Source: Sulfurimonas sp. HSL3-1
Lineage (GTDB): Bacteria > Campylobacterota > Campylobacteria > Campylobacterales > Sulfurimonadaceae
DNA length: 64,000 nt
Direction: 5' to 3'
NCBI RefSeq assembly: GCF_039645995.1
Contig: NZ_CP147920.1
Coordinates: 806,001 to 870,000, forward strand
Shown here piece after piece: positions 25,295 through 32,108 of this stretch (positions are counted from its first letter, which is position 1; each line of letters begins with the position of its first letter). The notes under the pieces were generated by a model. The model was not told where the DNA came from. It ran no database searches and was given only the letters and a program-made list of their open reading frames with translations. The position numbers were made by a program, and so were the translations under genes.

Positions 25295-25801
25295 ATGACT
25301 GAAAGCAGGAAGTTCGGCCTTATCCGGCAGCTGATCAGCATCGTCGGCGCCTTGAGCGCCGCCGTACTGGGCGCGCTGGTCCTGCTGATCGTCTTTGACG
25401 CCACCCGCCGCTACCTTTTTCATGAAGGCTCCGTTGCGCTGCAGGAGCTGGAGTGGCACCTTTTCGACGTCGTCATTATGCTCGGCGTCGCCTACGCCAT
25501 GCACCGCGGGGCGCATGTGCGTGTCGACATCTTCTACGACCGCTTCTCCGAACGGACGAAACAGGTCGTGAACGTCGTGACGATGCTCTTTTTCGTGCTG
25601 CCCGTCTCCGCGCTGATCCTCTACGTCAGTTTCGATTTCGTCCTGATGAGTTTTGCGCAGATGGAAGCCTCCTCCGACCCGGGCGGACTCCCTTACCGTT
25701 TCGTCGTCAAGGCGCTTATCCCCCTGGCGTTTGCCCTGCTGATCCTGCAGGCGATTCGTGAACTGGCTGAGGCGTGGCATGCGCTGAAGGAGAGCATGTG
25801 A
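25295..25801 (+). CDS. TRAP transporter small permease (DctQ type)
   Basis: 168-residue membrane protein with four helices (about residues 15-37, 52-70, 90-112, 132-152). The family marks ATRRYLFHEG, LEWHLFDVVIMLGVAYAM and HVRVDIFYDR are present. DctQ anchors the large permease of a tripartite transporter that takes up organic acids or similar small anions with a sodium gradient. The stop overlaps the DctM start by 4 nt. No DctP-type binding protein gene adjoins. Possible partners may be encoded elsewhere. Confidence 0.9.
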   Translation: MTESRKFGLIRQLISIVGALSAAVLGALVLLIVFDATRRYLFHEGSVALQELEWHLFDVVIMLGVAYAMHRGAHVRVDIFYDRFSERTKQVVNVVTMLFFVLPVSALILYVSFDFVLMSFAQMEASSDPGGLPYRFVVKALIPLAFALLILQAIRELAEAWHALKESM

Positions 25802-27081
25802 TCGCGCTGGCCATGTTCGTCATCGCGCTGGCGCTGCTGCTCTCGGGCATCCCCGTCGCCTTCGTTTTCGGCGGTGTCGCGCTGCTCTTTGCGCTGCTCA
25901 TCCCCGAGCTCGGGCTGCAGGTCTTCAGTCTGCTGCCGTTCCGCATCTACGGCATCATGGGCAATACGACCCTGATGGCGGTCCCGCTCTTCATCGCCAT
26001 GGGGCTAATACTGGAAAAATCAAAAATGGCCGAGAAGCTTCTCGAGACGATGAGCGGCCTCTTCGGAGGGCTGCGCGGCGGCTTGGCCGTCAGCGTCGTG
26101 CTCGTCGGTACGATCCTCGCCGCCTCGACGGGGATTGTCAGCGCTTCGGTCGTGATGATGAGCATCATCGCCCTGCCGCTGATGCTGGGCGCGGGGTATG
26201 ACAAAGGGCTGGCGTCGGGCACGGTCGCGGCCAGCGGGACGCTCGGGCAGATCATCCCGCCGTCGATCATCCTGATCATTCTTGGCGACGTTATGAACGT
26301 CAGCGTCGGCGAGCTTTTCATGGGGGCGGTGCTGCCGGGCCTGGTGTTGGTCGGTCTTTATATCGTCTATATTCTGCTTTATGCGGCGCTGAAGCCAAAA
26401 GCCGCCCCGGCGGCGGCCCGGGGAGAACACGTCGGCATCATTAAGGCGCTGACGGCCATCGCCCCGCCGCTGCTGCTGATGGTCGCGGTCCTCGGTTCCA
26501 TCTTCGCCGGAATAGCGTCGCCGACGGAGTCGGCGGCCTTCGGCGTCGTCGGCGCCCTTGCGCTCAGCGCCTTCAACCGCACCCTGAGCTACGCAATGGT
26601 GAGCTACGCCCTGCTGGAGACCGTTAAACTTAGCGGGATGATCTTTATGATTCTGATCGGGGCGACGGCCTTCAGCCTTGTCTTCAACGAACTCGGCGGC
26701 AGCGACCTCGTGCTGGAGTTCTTCAGTCATGATATCGGGAACGTGTGGGTCTTTATCGGGGTGGCGATGCTGGCGATCTTCATCCTCGGCTTCTTTATCG
26801 ATTTCATCGAGATCTCCTTCATCGTCGTGCCGATCCTCGTGCCCGTCATGCACGCCTTCGGCATCGATCCCGTCTGGTTCGCCATCCTCATCGCCCTTAA
26901 CCTTCAGGCCTCCTTCCTGACCCCGCCCTTCGGCCTGGCGCTCTTTTTCCTTAAAGGGGCGGCCGGGTCGATGGTGACGACCCTGCAGATCTACCGGGGG
27001 ATCATCCCCTTCATTCTGCTGCAGCTCCTGGCGATCGGCATCGTCATCCTTTTCCCCGACCTCGTCTTCGCCTTAATATAA
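25798..27081 (+). CDS. TRAP transporter large permease (DctM type)
   Basis: 427-residue polytopic permease with 11-12 helices. Family blocks: VPLFIAMGLILEKSKMAEKLL, GTILAASTGIVSASVVMM, GTLGQIIPPSIILIILGD and, near the C-terminus, FLTPPFGLALFFLKG. It forms the ion-coupled transport path together with DctQ. Start is GTG 25798 within ATGTGA, overlapping the DctQ stop. Substrate cannot be told from the permease. The binding protein that would set specificity is not in this cluster. Confidence 0.93.
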   Translation: MIALAMFVIALALLLSGIPVAFVFGGVALLFALLIPELGLQVFSLLPFRIYGIMGNTTLMAVPLFIAMGLILEKSKMAEKLLETMSGLFGGLRGGLAVSVVLVGTILAASTGIVSASVVMMSIIALPLMLGAGYDKGLASGTVAASGTLGQIIPPSIILIILGDVMNVSVGELFMGAVLPGLVLVGLYIVYILLYAALKPKAAPAAARGEHVGIIKALTAIAPPLLLMVAVLGSIFAGIASPTESAAFGVVGALALSAFNRTLSYAMVSYALLETVKLSGMIFMILIGATAFSLVFNELGGSDLVLEFFSHDIGNVWVFIGVAMLAIFILGFFIDFIEISFIVVPILVPVMHAFGIDPVWFAILIALNLQASFLTPPFGLALFFLKGAAGSMVTTLQIYRGIIPFILLQLLAIGIVILFPDLVFALI

Positions 27082-27097
27082 TCCAGAGTGCTTAAAC

Positions 27098-27106
27098 TGG
27101 TATACT
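27098..27106 (+). promoter_or_regulatory. Extended -10 promoter before the 64-residue peptide gene
   Basis: TGGTATACT, an extended -10 (TGn plus TATACT), 19 nt before the ATG at 27126. It separates the small secreted-protein genes from the TRAP operon. No -35 seen. Confidence 0.5.
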
Positions 27107-27125
27107 GTGGAATGGGAGGTGAGCG

Positions 27126-27320
27126 ATGCATAAAAAATGGATGATACTCATGCTGCTGGCGGGTACGGCAGTGGCTTTCGGTACGGTGATCGCGACGCCG
27201 CCGATCCAGATGAGCGGCAAGGTGCAGGCGGCACCCGAATATGTTGAAGTCGACCGGACAGGCTACACGACGCCCGTGATAACGACACCGACCGTCGAGA
27301 TGCACGGCCGGACGCAGTAG
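27126..27320 (+). CDS. Small exported hypothetical protein
   Basis: 64 residues. A Lys-rich start and hydrophobic stretch (about residues 4-24) form a signal peptide or membrane anchor. The remaining about 40 residues are Thr/Pro/Val-rich and low in complexity (TTPVITTPTVEMHG). The strong Shine-Dalgarno GGGAGGTG and a promoter-like element support a real gene. I do not recognise it. The next gene starts 11 nt later, so the two are probably co-expressed exported proteins. Confidence 0.6.
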   Translation: MHKKWMILMLLAGTAVAFGTVIATPPIQMSGKVQAAPEYVEVDRTGYTTPVITTPTVEMHGRTQ

Positions 27321-27331
27321 GGGTGAGGATC

Positions 27332-27814
27332 ATGAAACATCTGCTTTTGATAGCCCTCATCGCCACTGTTTCCGCCTGGGGCGCTCCGGTGGATTTTACG
27401 TTCAAAGTCCCCGTCAAACTGGTCAAGGTCCGTTCGTCGGATGCGCAGGTGATGTGTACGGTCTACAACGCCCAGCACCAGTCCATTGCCGGGAAGTTTT
27501 TCCGTTTCGACCTCAACGGTGACGGCCAGTACACCTACAGCTATAACGGCACCGTCACGATTGAGATGTCCGTGCATTCGGGCAAAGACCCCCGCGACGG
27601 TGAGACCTATGAATGCCAGCTCTCTTTGCTGCTTCCGTGGGCGTCGCCCCCGTGGCAGAAGCCGATATCGCAGGGCTCGGACATCTATTTGACACCGCAA
27701 CCCGGCACGCCCTTTGCGCCCCTTGTTTCAGGAAGTATCCCCAAGCCGAAAACCATTCAACAAAGAGTGCTGCCGGACAAGTACCGATCCCTGCACCCCA
27801 TGAAACTGAAATGA
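27332..27814 (+). CDS. Exported hypothetical protein
   Basis: 160-residue exported protein without recognised domain. A signal peptide (about residues 1-18, ending SAWGA) precedes a beta-rich part with FTFKVPVKLVKV and NGTVTIEMSVHSGKDP, then a Pro-rich tail. A single Cys pair (about 41 and 93) could form a disulfide. The ATG at 27332 was preferred to the GTG at 27323, which would overlap the only G-rich ribosome site. Probably co-transcribed with the preceding 64-residue gene. Confidence 0.65.
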   Translation: MKHLLLIALIATVSAWGAPVDFTFKVPVKLVKVRSSDAQVMCTVYNAQHQSIAGKFFRFDLNGDGQYTYSYNGTVTIEMSVHSGKDPRDGETYECQLSLLLPWASPPWQKPISQGSDIYLTPQPGTPFAPLVSGSIPKPKTIQQRVLPDKYRSLHPMKLK

Positions 27815-27851
27815 GTTTGCCGGGGCCGCGGCCCGGCGCCGGAGTACCTTT

Positions 27852-28781
27852 ATGCCCCGCATGCCAAAATTTATTCACGACGGAAAACCGATGTCACAGT
27901 ACTATACGAAATCATTCCGGGTCGACTGGTCCGACGCCAACGCGAACGGCCGGGTACACCTTCCCACCTATTTCCGCTATCTGATCGAGACGGCCTGGGA
28001 CTGGGGTGCCGCAGTCGGTCTGGGCATAGAAGACAGCCGAAAGCTCGGCCTGGCCTGGGTGGTCCGCGAAACGCAGATCCATCTGCTTCGGCCCCTTATC
28101 CCCGACGATACCTTCGAATTGACGATCTGGCTGGCCCACTGGCGCCGTGTCCACGGCACACGCTACTTCGAACTTGTCCACAAGACGAGCGGGGCGGTCA
28201 TCGCCCAGGGGGCGCAGGAGGTGGTGACGCTGGACATGGAGAGTATGCGCCCCAAAGCGGTCCCCAAGGCGATCGTTGAACGCATGACGATCGAAACGCC
28301 CCGCACGGTACCGCACCGCCCCTTCCCGGCATTCAGCGACACGTTTGGGCGTGCCGTCCGACGGCAGAGGACCGTCACCTGGCAGGACCTCGATACGCTG
28401 GAGCACGTCAACAATACGAAGTATGTCGCTTTTGCCGAGGACGCCGCCGTCGCAGCATTGGCGGAGTTCGGATGGGCGCCGAAGGATTTCAAAGCGCATG
28501 GGCTGGCGGTGAAGAGCGACGGTGTCCAGATTCAGTACCTGACGCCCGCCGTCTGGGGGGAGACGCTGGAGCTTGAGACGCTTTTGTCGGAACTGGGCCC
28601 GGAAAGCGGCGTATGGCACGTTGCGATCGCGCGGGCTGAGGACCGCGAACCGGTCGCTCGGTGTGTCATGGCCTGGAGCGCTGTCGATGCGTCCGACGGC
28701 ACGCTGCGGAAGATCCCGGAGGAGCTGCACCGTCGGCTCCTTGCACATTTTACCCCTCCCAAAACGGCACCGCAGGGGTGA
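27852..28781 (+). CDS. Double-hotdog acyl thioesterase family protein
   Basis: 309 residues with two hotdog (4HBT/acyl-ACP thioesterase-like) units. The first, about 15-140, begins FRVDWSDANANGRVHLPTY. The second, about 165-300, has WQDLDTLEHVNNTKYVAFAE, the pattern of a conserved Asn-His region in FatA-type enzymes. Such proteins release fatty acids from acyl carriers. The duplicated layout matches acyl-ACP thioesterases, though the substrate here is not determined. GGAG lies 8 nt before the ATG. It follows the exported-protein gene by 37 nt but is functionally unlike it. Confidence 0.8.
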   Translation: MPRMPKFIHDGKPMSQYYTKSFRVDWSDANANGRVHLPTYFRYLIETAWDWGAAVGLGIEDSRKLGLAWVVRETQIHLLRPLIPDDTFELTIWLAHWRRVHGTRYFELVHKTSGAVIAQGAQEVVTLDMESMRPKAVPKAIVERMTIETPRTVPHRPFPAFSDTFGRAVRRQRTVTWQDLDTLEHVNNTKYVAFAEDAAVAALAEFGWAPKDFKAHGLAVKSDGVQIQYLTPAVWGETLELETLLSELGPESGVWHVAIARAEDREPVARCVMAWSAVDASDGTLRKIPEELHRRLLAHFTPPKTAPQG

Positions 28782-28838
28782 CGGCGATTTGACGGCCGTC
28801 CCCCGTTTCTTCATTTCCTTATACGTATTATTATGCGC

Positions 28839-28844
28839 TATACT
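28839..28844 (+). promoter_or_regulatory. Candidate -10 box of the HIT gene
   Basis: TATACT ends 7 nt before the ATG at 28851. With no Shine-Dalgarno in between, transcription may start at the ATG, giving a leaderless message. Confidence 0.4.
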
Positions 28845-28850
28845 CCCTAC

Positions 28851-29345
28851 ATGAAAGAGATTCTTTACGCGCCGTGGCGCACGGACTACATCAGCGGGCA
28901 GCCGATCGAGGGGTGTGTTTTCTGCCATATCAGCGAACATACCGAAGCGGACGAGGAGCTCCATGTCCTCTACCGCGACGAACACTGCTTTGCCGTGATG
29001 AACCGTTACCCCTACACCCCGGGGCACTTCATGATCATCCCTCATCTGCATACGGAAGCGCTCGAAACGCTTGATCCGGAGGCGTGGCTCCGCATCAGCG
29101 CATTGGCGCAGCAGGGGGTCAGGATGCTCAAAGAGGGATTCGGCGCACAAGGGGTCAACATCGGTATGAACCTCGGGAAGGCCGGGGGTGCAGGGATCGC
29201 CGAACATATCCATCTGCACCTTGTCCCCCGCTGGGAGCGCGATACGAACTTTATGACGGCGGTGTCGGGAACGCGGGTCTATTCGACGGATTTCGAAAAG
29301 ATCTACCGCCGTCTGAAGGAACTGGCCCCCCGCTATTTTGTCTAA
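28851..29345 (+). CDS. HIT family nucleotide hydrolase/transferase
   Basis: 164-residue histidine-triad protein. It begins MKEILYAPWR, the usual start in Campylobacterota. A CxxC pair (CVFC, about residues 22-25) may bind zinc, with a partner His further on. The triad is AEHIHLHLVPRW (about residues 116-127). HIT proteins hydrolyse or transfer nucleoside monophosphates, for example AP4A-type or ADP-linked substrates. An in-frame ATG at 28833 is rejected because it lies upstream of the -10 and adds non-conserved residues. Confidence 0.9.
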   Translation: MKEILYAPWRTDYISGQPIEGCVFCHISEHTEADEELHVLYRDEHCFAVMNRYPYTPGHFMIIPHLHTEALETLDPEAWLRISALAQQGVRMLKEGFGAQGVNIGMNLGKAGGAGIAEHIHLHLVPRWERDTNFMTAVSGTRVYSTDFEKIYRRLKELAPRYFV

Positions 29346-29458
29346 AAGAGGCGGATATCACTTTTTGTATCAAAAAAAATATTCATTTCTTGTTTAATTT
29401 TATGTTCAATAGATATCAGATAGCATATGGGAATCTATAAGTGAAAGTGGGTAGAACC

Positions 29459-29965
29459 ATGAAAGCAGTAATGACGGCCTTGGTACTTCTGTTCTGTACG
29501 GCGCTCTTCGCGACCGAAGCGGAGGCGGTGAACAAGGCAAGCACGGTGAGCTGGTACAAGAAGTCCGCTTCGGAGGGGAATCCGGAAGCGCAGTTCTATC
29601 TCGGTGTGATGTACAGCAAGGGTGCGGGTGTAACCAAGAACGATGATCTCGCCGTTTACTGGTTTAAAAAAGCCGCGGCGCAGAACCATGCGCAGGCGCA
29701 GCTGAACCTGGGCTATATGTACGAGTCGGGCAAAGGGGTGAAGAAGAACTACGGCGAAGCGGTACAGTGGTACGAGCGTGCCGCCGAGAACGGCAGTTCG
29801 GTCGCCATGAACAACCTCGGGATCATGCACATGATGGGCATGGGGGTCAAAAAAGACAGCTACAAGGCATACAAGTACTGGCGCATGGCGGCCCAGCACG
29901 GCAACAACAACGCCTGGGACAACATTGAAAAACTGCGTCGTCTAGATCCCCAGGCAGTCCGCTGA
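29459..29965 (+). CDS. Exported Sel1-like repeat protein
   Basis: 168 residues. A signal peptide (about 1-23, ending ATEAEA) is followed by three to four Sel1/TPR-like repeats: SASEGNPEAQFYLGVMYSKG, AAQNHAQAQLNLGYMYESG, AAENGSSVAMNNLGIMHMMG and a final AAQHGNNNAW. Each spans about 36 residues. Sel1 proteins are periplasmic helical scaffolds for protein contacts. In Helicobacter the related Hcp proteins bind cell-wall material or beta-lactams. The partner is unknown here. The Shine-Dalgarno is weak. The preceding 113 bp is AT-rich and probably holds the promoter. Confidence 0.85.
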   Translation: MKAVMTALVLLFCTALFATEAEAVNKASTVSWYKKSASEGNPEAQFYLGVMYSKGAGVTKNDDLAVYWFKKAAAQNHAQAQLNLGYMYESGKGVKKNYGEAVQWYERAAENGSSVAMNNLGIMHMMGMGVKKDSYKAYKYWRMAAQHGNNNAWDNIEKLRRLDPQAVR

Positions 29966-29985
29966 TAGGGCGAAGGGAGAAGCGC

Positions 29986-30315
29986 GTGACTTCCGTCCTG
30001 CTTGAATTTTCCATGTTCCCGACCAGCGGCGACTGCCGGGACGGCGCTTCCGTCTCCGCCTATGTCAGCCGGATCGTCGATATGATCGACCGCAGCGGTC
30101 TGCCGTACCAGCTCACCCCGATGGGGACGATCGTTGAGACGGGGAGCGTCAAAGAGGCGCTCGCGGTCGTCGAGAAGGCCTACGAGGTGCTGGGCGAGGA
30201 TTGCGAACGGGTCTATTCGGCGCTGAAGCTTGATATCCGCAAAGGAAAGGCGGGGCGGTTGAAAGGGAAGATCGACTCGGTAGAGCGGGAGCTTGGCCGC
30301 GACGTCAGCCATTGA
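29986..30315 (+). CDS. MTH1187/YkoF-type thiamine-binding domain protein
   Basis: 109-residue small ferredoxin-like-fold protein of the UPF0045/MTH1187 family. Family marks are LLEFSMFPT at the start, SRIVDMIDRSGLPYQLTPMGTIVE in the middle and a basic C-terminal helix. Relatives bind thiamine (YkoF) or sulfate in crystal structures, but the cellular role is unclear. GTG start with GGGAG about 8 nt upstream. It follows the Sel1 gene by 20 nt, so co-transcription is likely without obvious functional link. Confidence 0.85.
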   Translation: MTSVLLEFSMFPTSGDCRDGASVSAYVSRIVDMIDRSGLPYQLTPMGTIVETGSVKEALAVVEKAYEVLGEDCERVYSALKLDIRKGKAGRLKGKIDSVERELGRDVSH

Positions 30316-30437
30316 TGGCTGGCAGAACCTTACTCTATTTCAATGGGGGCGGAATATTTTGGCGCAGCTTGCCTGCGCGCTCCCTGTAAAGTGTAGATAT
30401 CCGTGTTTTTGTCCGTATACCGCAGCGTTAAAGATAA

Positions 30438-30647
30438 TCAGCCGTTGCCGTCATGGTCGTGTTCGGCGTGGTGCGCGTGAAGTTCCATCGTCACGCCTGA
30501 ATGGATAAAGAGCGCGAAAGCGATCACCGTATAGAGCAGTTTCCCGCTCGTATCCCCCATCAGTGTCCAGACAATCCCGAAAACAAAAGCGACTGAAAAG
30601 ATGACGAACCAGTTTCGGTCGCGTTGAAACTGCGTTAATTCCTGCAT
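30438..30647 (-). CDS. Small membrane protein with His-rich C-terminus
   Basis: 69 residues. Two membrane helices (about 13-30 and 36-53) with a short loop, then a C-terminal tail with six His and three acidic residues (HAHHAEHDHD) that could bind metal. It does not match a known small cytochrome-oxidase subunit that I recognise. Shine-Dalgarno GGAGG precedes the ATG. It lies downstream of the cytochrome c and 30-residue genes on the same strand, 41 nt after the latter, and may share their message. Confidence 0.7.
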   Translation of the reverse strand: MQELTQFQRDRNWFVIFSVAFVFGIVWTLMGDTSGKLLYTVIAFALFIHSGVTMELHAHHAEHDHDGNG

Positions 30648-30688
30648 AATAAACCCCTCCTCACTGTTGAAAGAAAAATAAGTATAAC

Positions 30689-30781
30689 CTATTTTTTCTT
30701 TCGCGTCAGCACGTAGAGGAAGATCGCGCCTATGACGAGAAAAATGACGATCTTGATCTGGGTCTCTTCCAGCGTCTGCAT
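30689..30781 (-). CDS. Tiny 30-residue single-helix membrane protein
   Basis: 30 residues: an acidic N-terminus MQTLEETQ, one membrane helix (about residues 9-25) and a C-terminal RKKK. The layout is that of small subunits of respiratory complexes (CcoQ/CydX-like in size only). It starts 9 nt after the stop of the lipoprotein cytochrome c gene on the same strand. The Shine-Dalgarno is weak. It could be chance, but the positive-inside charge pattern and position favour a real gene. Confidence 0.5.
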   Translation of the reverse strand: MQTLEETQIKIVIFLVIGAIFLYVLTRKKK

Positions 30782-30790
30782 CGGCGTGCT

Positions 30791-31279
30791 TTAGTGGGTT
30801 TTCACGTAAAGATTGGCGATGTAGTCGGAAAGGGCCTCGACCTGAACGGGGGTCAGATCCTTGACCTGGTTCTGCATCAGGGTTTTCATGGCGCCGCCGT
30901 AGGTGCCTTTTTGGTAGCCGATGATGGCGTCGGCGATACGCTTGCTTTCCCATTCGCCGATGGCGGCGGACTGGTTCAGTGCCATTTTCTCGCCCTGGTT
31001 GCCGTGGCAGGCGGCGCACTTCTGGAAGAGTACGGCCGGAGAGGCTTCGGCGACAGAAGCGCTTTGCGCAACAGGTGCCTTTTCGGCGGCGGAGACCGGT
31101 GCTGCGACCGAACTGTTGTCCGCGGCTTCCTTGACCGGTGTCGGTGCAGGCTCAACTGCCGGCTCAGGCGTTTCCACCGGGGCTGCCGCCTTCGGCGCGG
31201 CCTCAGGCGATGTCTTCCTTGAATCGTTACAGCCGGCGAGCAGGAGGAGGGCGGCCGAAAATGCAAGAGTTCTTATCAA
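30791..31279 (-). CDS. Lipoprotein class I cytochrome c
   Basis: 162 residues. A lipoprotein signal peptide ends in LLLAGC (Cys about residue 17). A roughly 60-residue Ala/Pro/Glu-rich linker follows. The C-terminal cytochrome c domain (about 80-162) has CAACHG at about residue 88 and likely distal Met in GGAMKTLM. The long linker would let the haem domain swing out from the membrane, as in cytochromes that shuttle electrons to terminal oxidases. Start is TTG with AGG 6 nt upstream. A well-formed promoter lies 30 nt upstream, and the Crp/Fnr-type gene precedes it on the same strand. Confidence 0.88.
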   Translation of the reverse strand: MIRTLAFSAALLLLAGCNDSRKTSPEAAPKAAAPVETPEPAVEPAPTPVKEAADNSSVAAPVSAAEKAPVAQSASVAEASPAVLFQKCAACHGNQGEKMALNQSAAIGEWESKRIADAIIGYQKGTYGGAMKTLMQNQVKDLTPVQVEALSDYIANLYVKTH

Positions 31280-31308
31280 AGGGAGCCTTTTTAAAAAAAG
31301 ATGCCGCC

Positions 31309-31337
31309 ATTGTACACTGTTAGAGCATTTGGGTCAA
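31309..31337 (-). promoter_or_regulatory. Sigma-70-type promoter of the lipoprotein cytochrome c
   Basis: Minus strand: TTGACC (31332-31337), a 17-nt spacer, then TACAAT (31309-31314), about 30 nt before the start codon. This is the best -35/-10 pair found in the window. Confidence 0.75.
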
Positions 31338-31402
31338 AGGTGCGCTTGAAATTTGTTTTTTGCTATAAAGTCAGCTTAAGCAATATGCCGGTTTTGGGGG
31401 GA

Positions 31403-32008
31403 TCAAAGCAGTTCGATCATTCCCCGGTGGAGTGTCACGACACCGTGGTGCTCAAGCTCTTTGAGCAGGCGGCTGATCACTTCCCGCGACGACCCGAGGT
31501 GGGCGGCAAGTTTTTCGTGGGTGATGGGGATTCTGGGGGTGTTCTGCGCATGCAGCCACTCCCGGAGACGATCGTCCAGTTTCTTGAAACGGACGTCTTC
31601 GACCAGCCCCGCCATGCATTCGAGCCGTTTGGCGAAGAGGGCGAAAATGTAGTGCTGGTAGTCGCGCTCGGCCGTGTAGATCTGCTTGACGATCTCGGCG
31701 GGGAAGAGGTAGCCGCTGATCGGCCCGTCGGCGACGGCGCTCCCGATGGCGGGGGTCCCGGTAAAAGCGCTGTTGAGGTTGACGTTGCACTGCTCGCCGG
31801 GACCGAGGAAGTAGAGAGTGATCTCCTGGCCCGATTCGTGGAGCCGGAAGACGCGGACACTCCCTTCGCCGAGAAAGAGGACCTGCGCGCAGCGGTCACC
31901 CTGGCCGAAGAGCTCCGCACCGCTTTGGAGCCGGACCGCTTCCGCGTGGGTATCGACGAGGCGTCGGGATTCAGGCGCGAGGCGGCTGTAGCAAGGGAAA
32001 GGTTCCAT
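31403..32008 (-). CDS. Crp/Fnr-family transcription regulator
   Basis: 201-residue regulator. A cyclic-nucleotide-binding-fold sensor domain (about 1-125, AELFGQGDRCAQVLFLGEGSVRVFR) is joined by a long helix to a winged helix-turn-helix (about 150-201, ITHEKLAAHLGSSREVISRLL). The four-Cys FeS motif of classical Fnr is absent; only Cys at about residues 6, 39, 73 and 109 are scattered, so the ligand is unknown. The start was set at the ATG with AAAGGAG 4 nt upstream; a longer frame would run through its promoter. The neighbouring cytochrome c and membrane peptides suggest a respiratory or nitrosative response. Confidence 0.85.
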   Translation of the reverse strand: MEPFPCYSRLAPESRRLVDTHAEAVRLQSGAELFGQGDRCAQVLFLGEGSVRVFRLHESGQEITLYFLGPGEQCNVNLNSAFTGTPAIGSAVADGPISGYLFPAEIVKQIYTAERDYQHYIFALFAKRLECMAGLVEDVRFKKLDDRLREWLHAQNTPRIPITHEKLAAHLGSSREVISRLLKELEHHGVVTLHRGMIELL

Positions 32009-32078
32009 CGGGCTCCTTTCGGGGGTTTGAAGGCCCCCGGTGCTGCAAAAGTATAGCAGATTATAATGGGTCACAAAG

Positions 32079-32084
32079 TATAAT
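32079..32084 (+). promoter_or_regulatory. -10 box of the aminotransferase-murC-mutS2 run
   Basis: TATAAT 24 nt before the ATG at 32109. The same gap carries minus-strand TATAAT (32060-32065) and TATACT (32050-32055) for the divergent regulator gene, and a TGTGA half-site between them that the Crp/Fnr protein might use. Confidence 0.5.
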
Positions 32085-32108
32085 AGAGCCAAAAAAATCA
32101 GGACGAGA

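Noticed and set aside
31359-31384. TTGC...GCAA inverted sequence upstream of the cytochrome c promoter as a Fnr/Crp operator
   Set aside because: Arms are only 4 nt and do not fit TTGAT-N4-ATCAA or TGTGA-N6-TCACA; a chance match in AT-rich DNA cannot be excluded.
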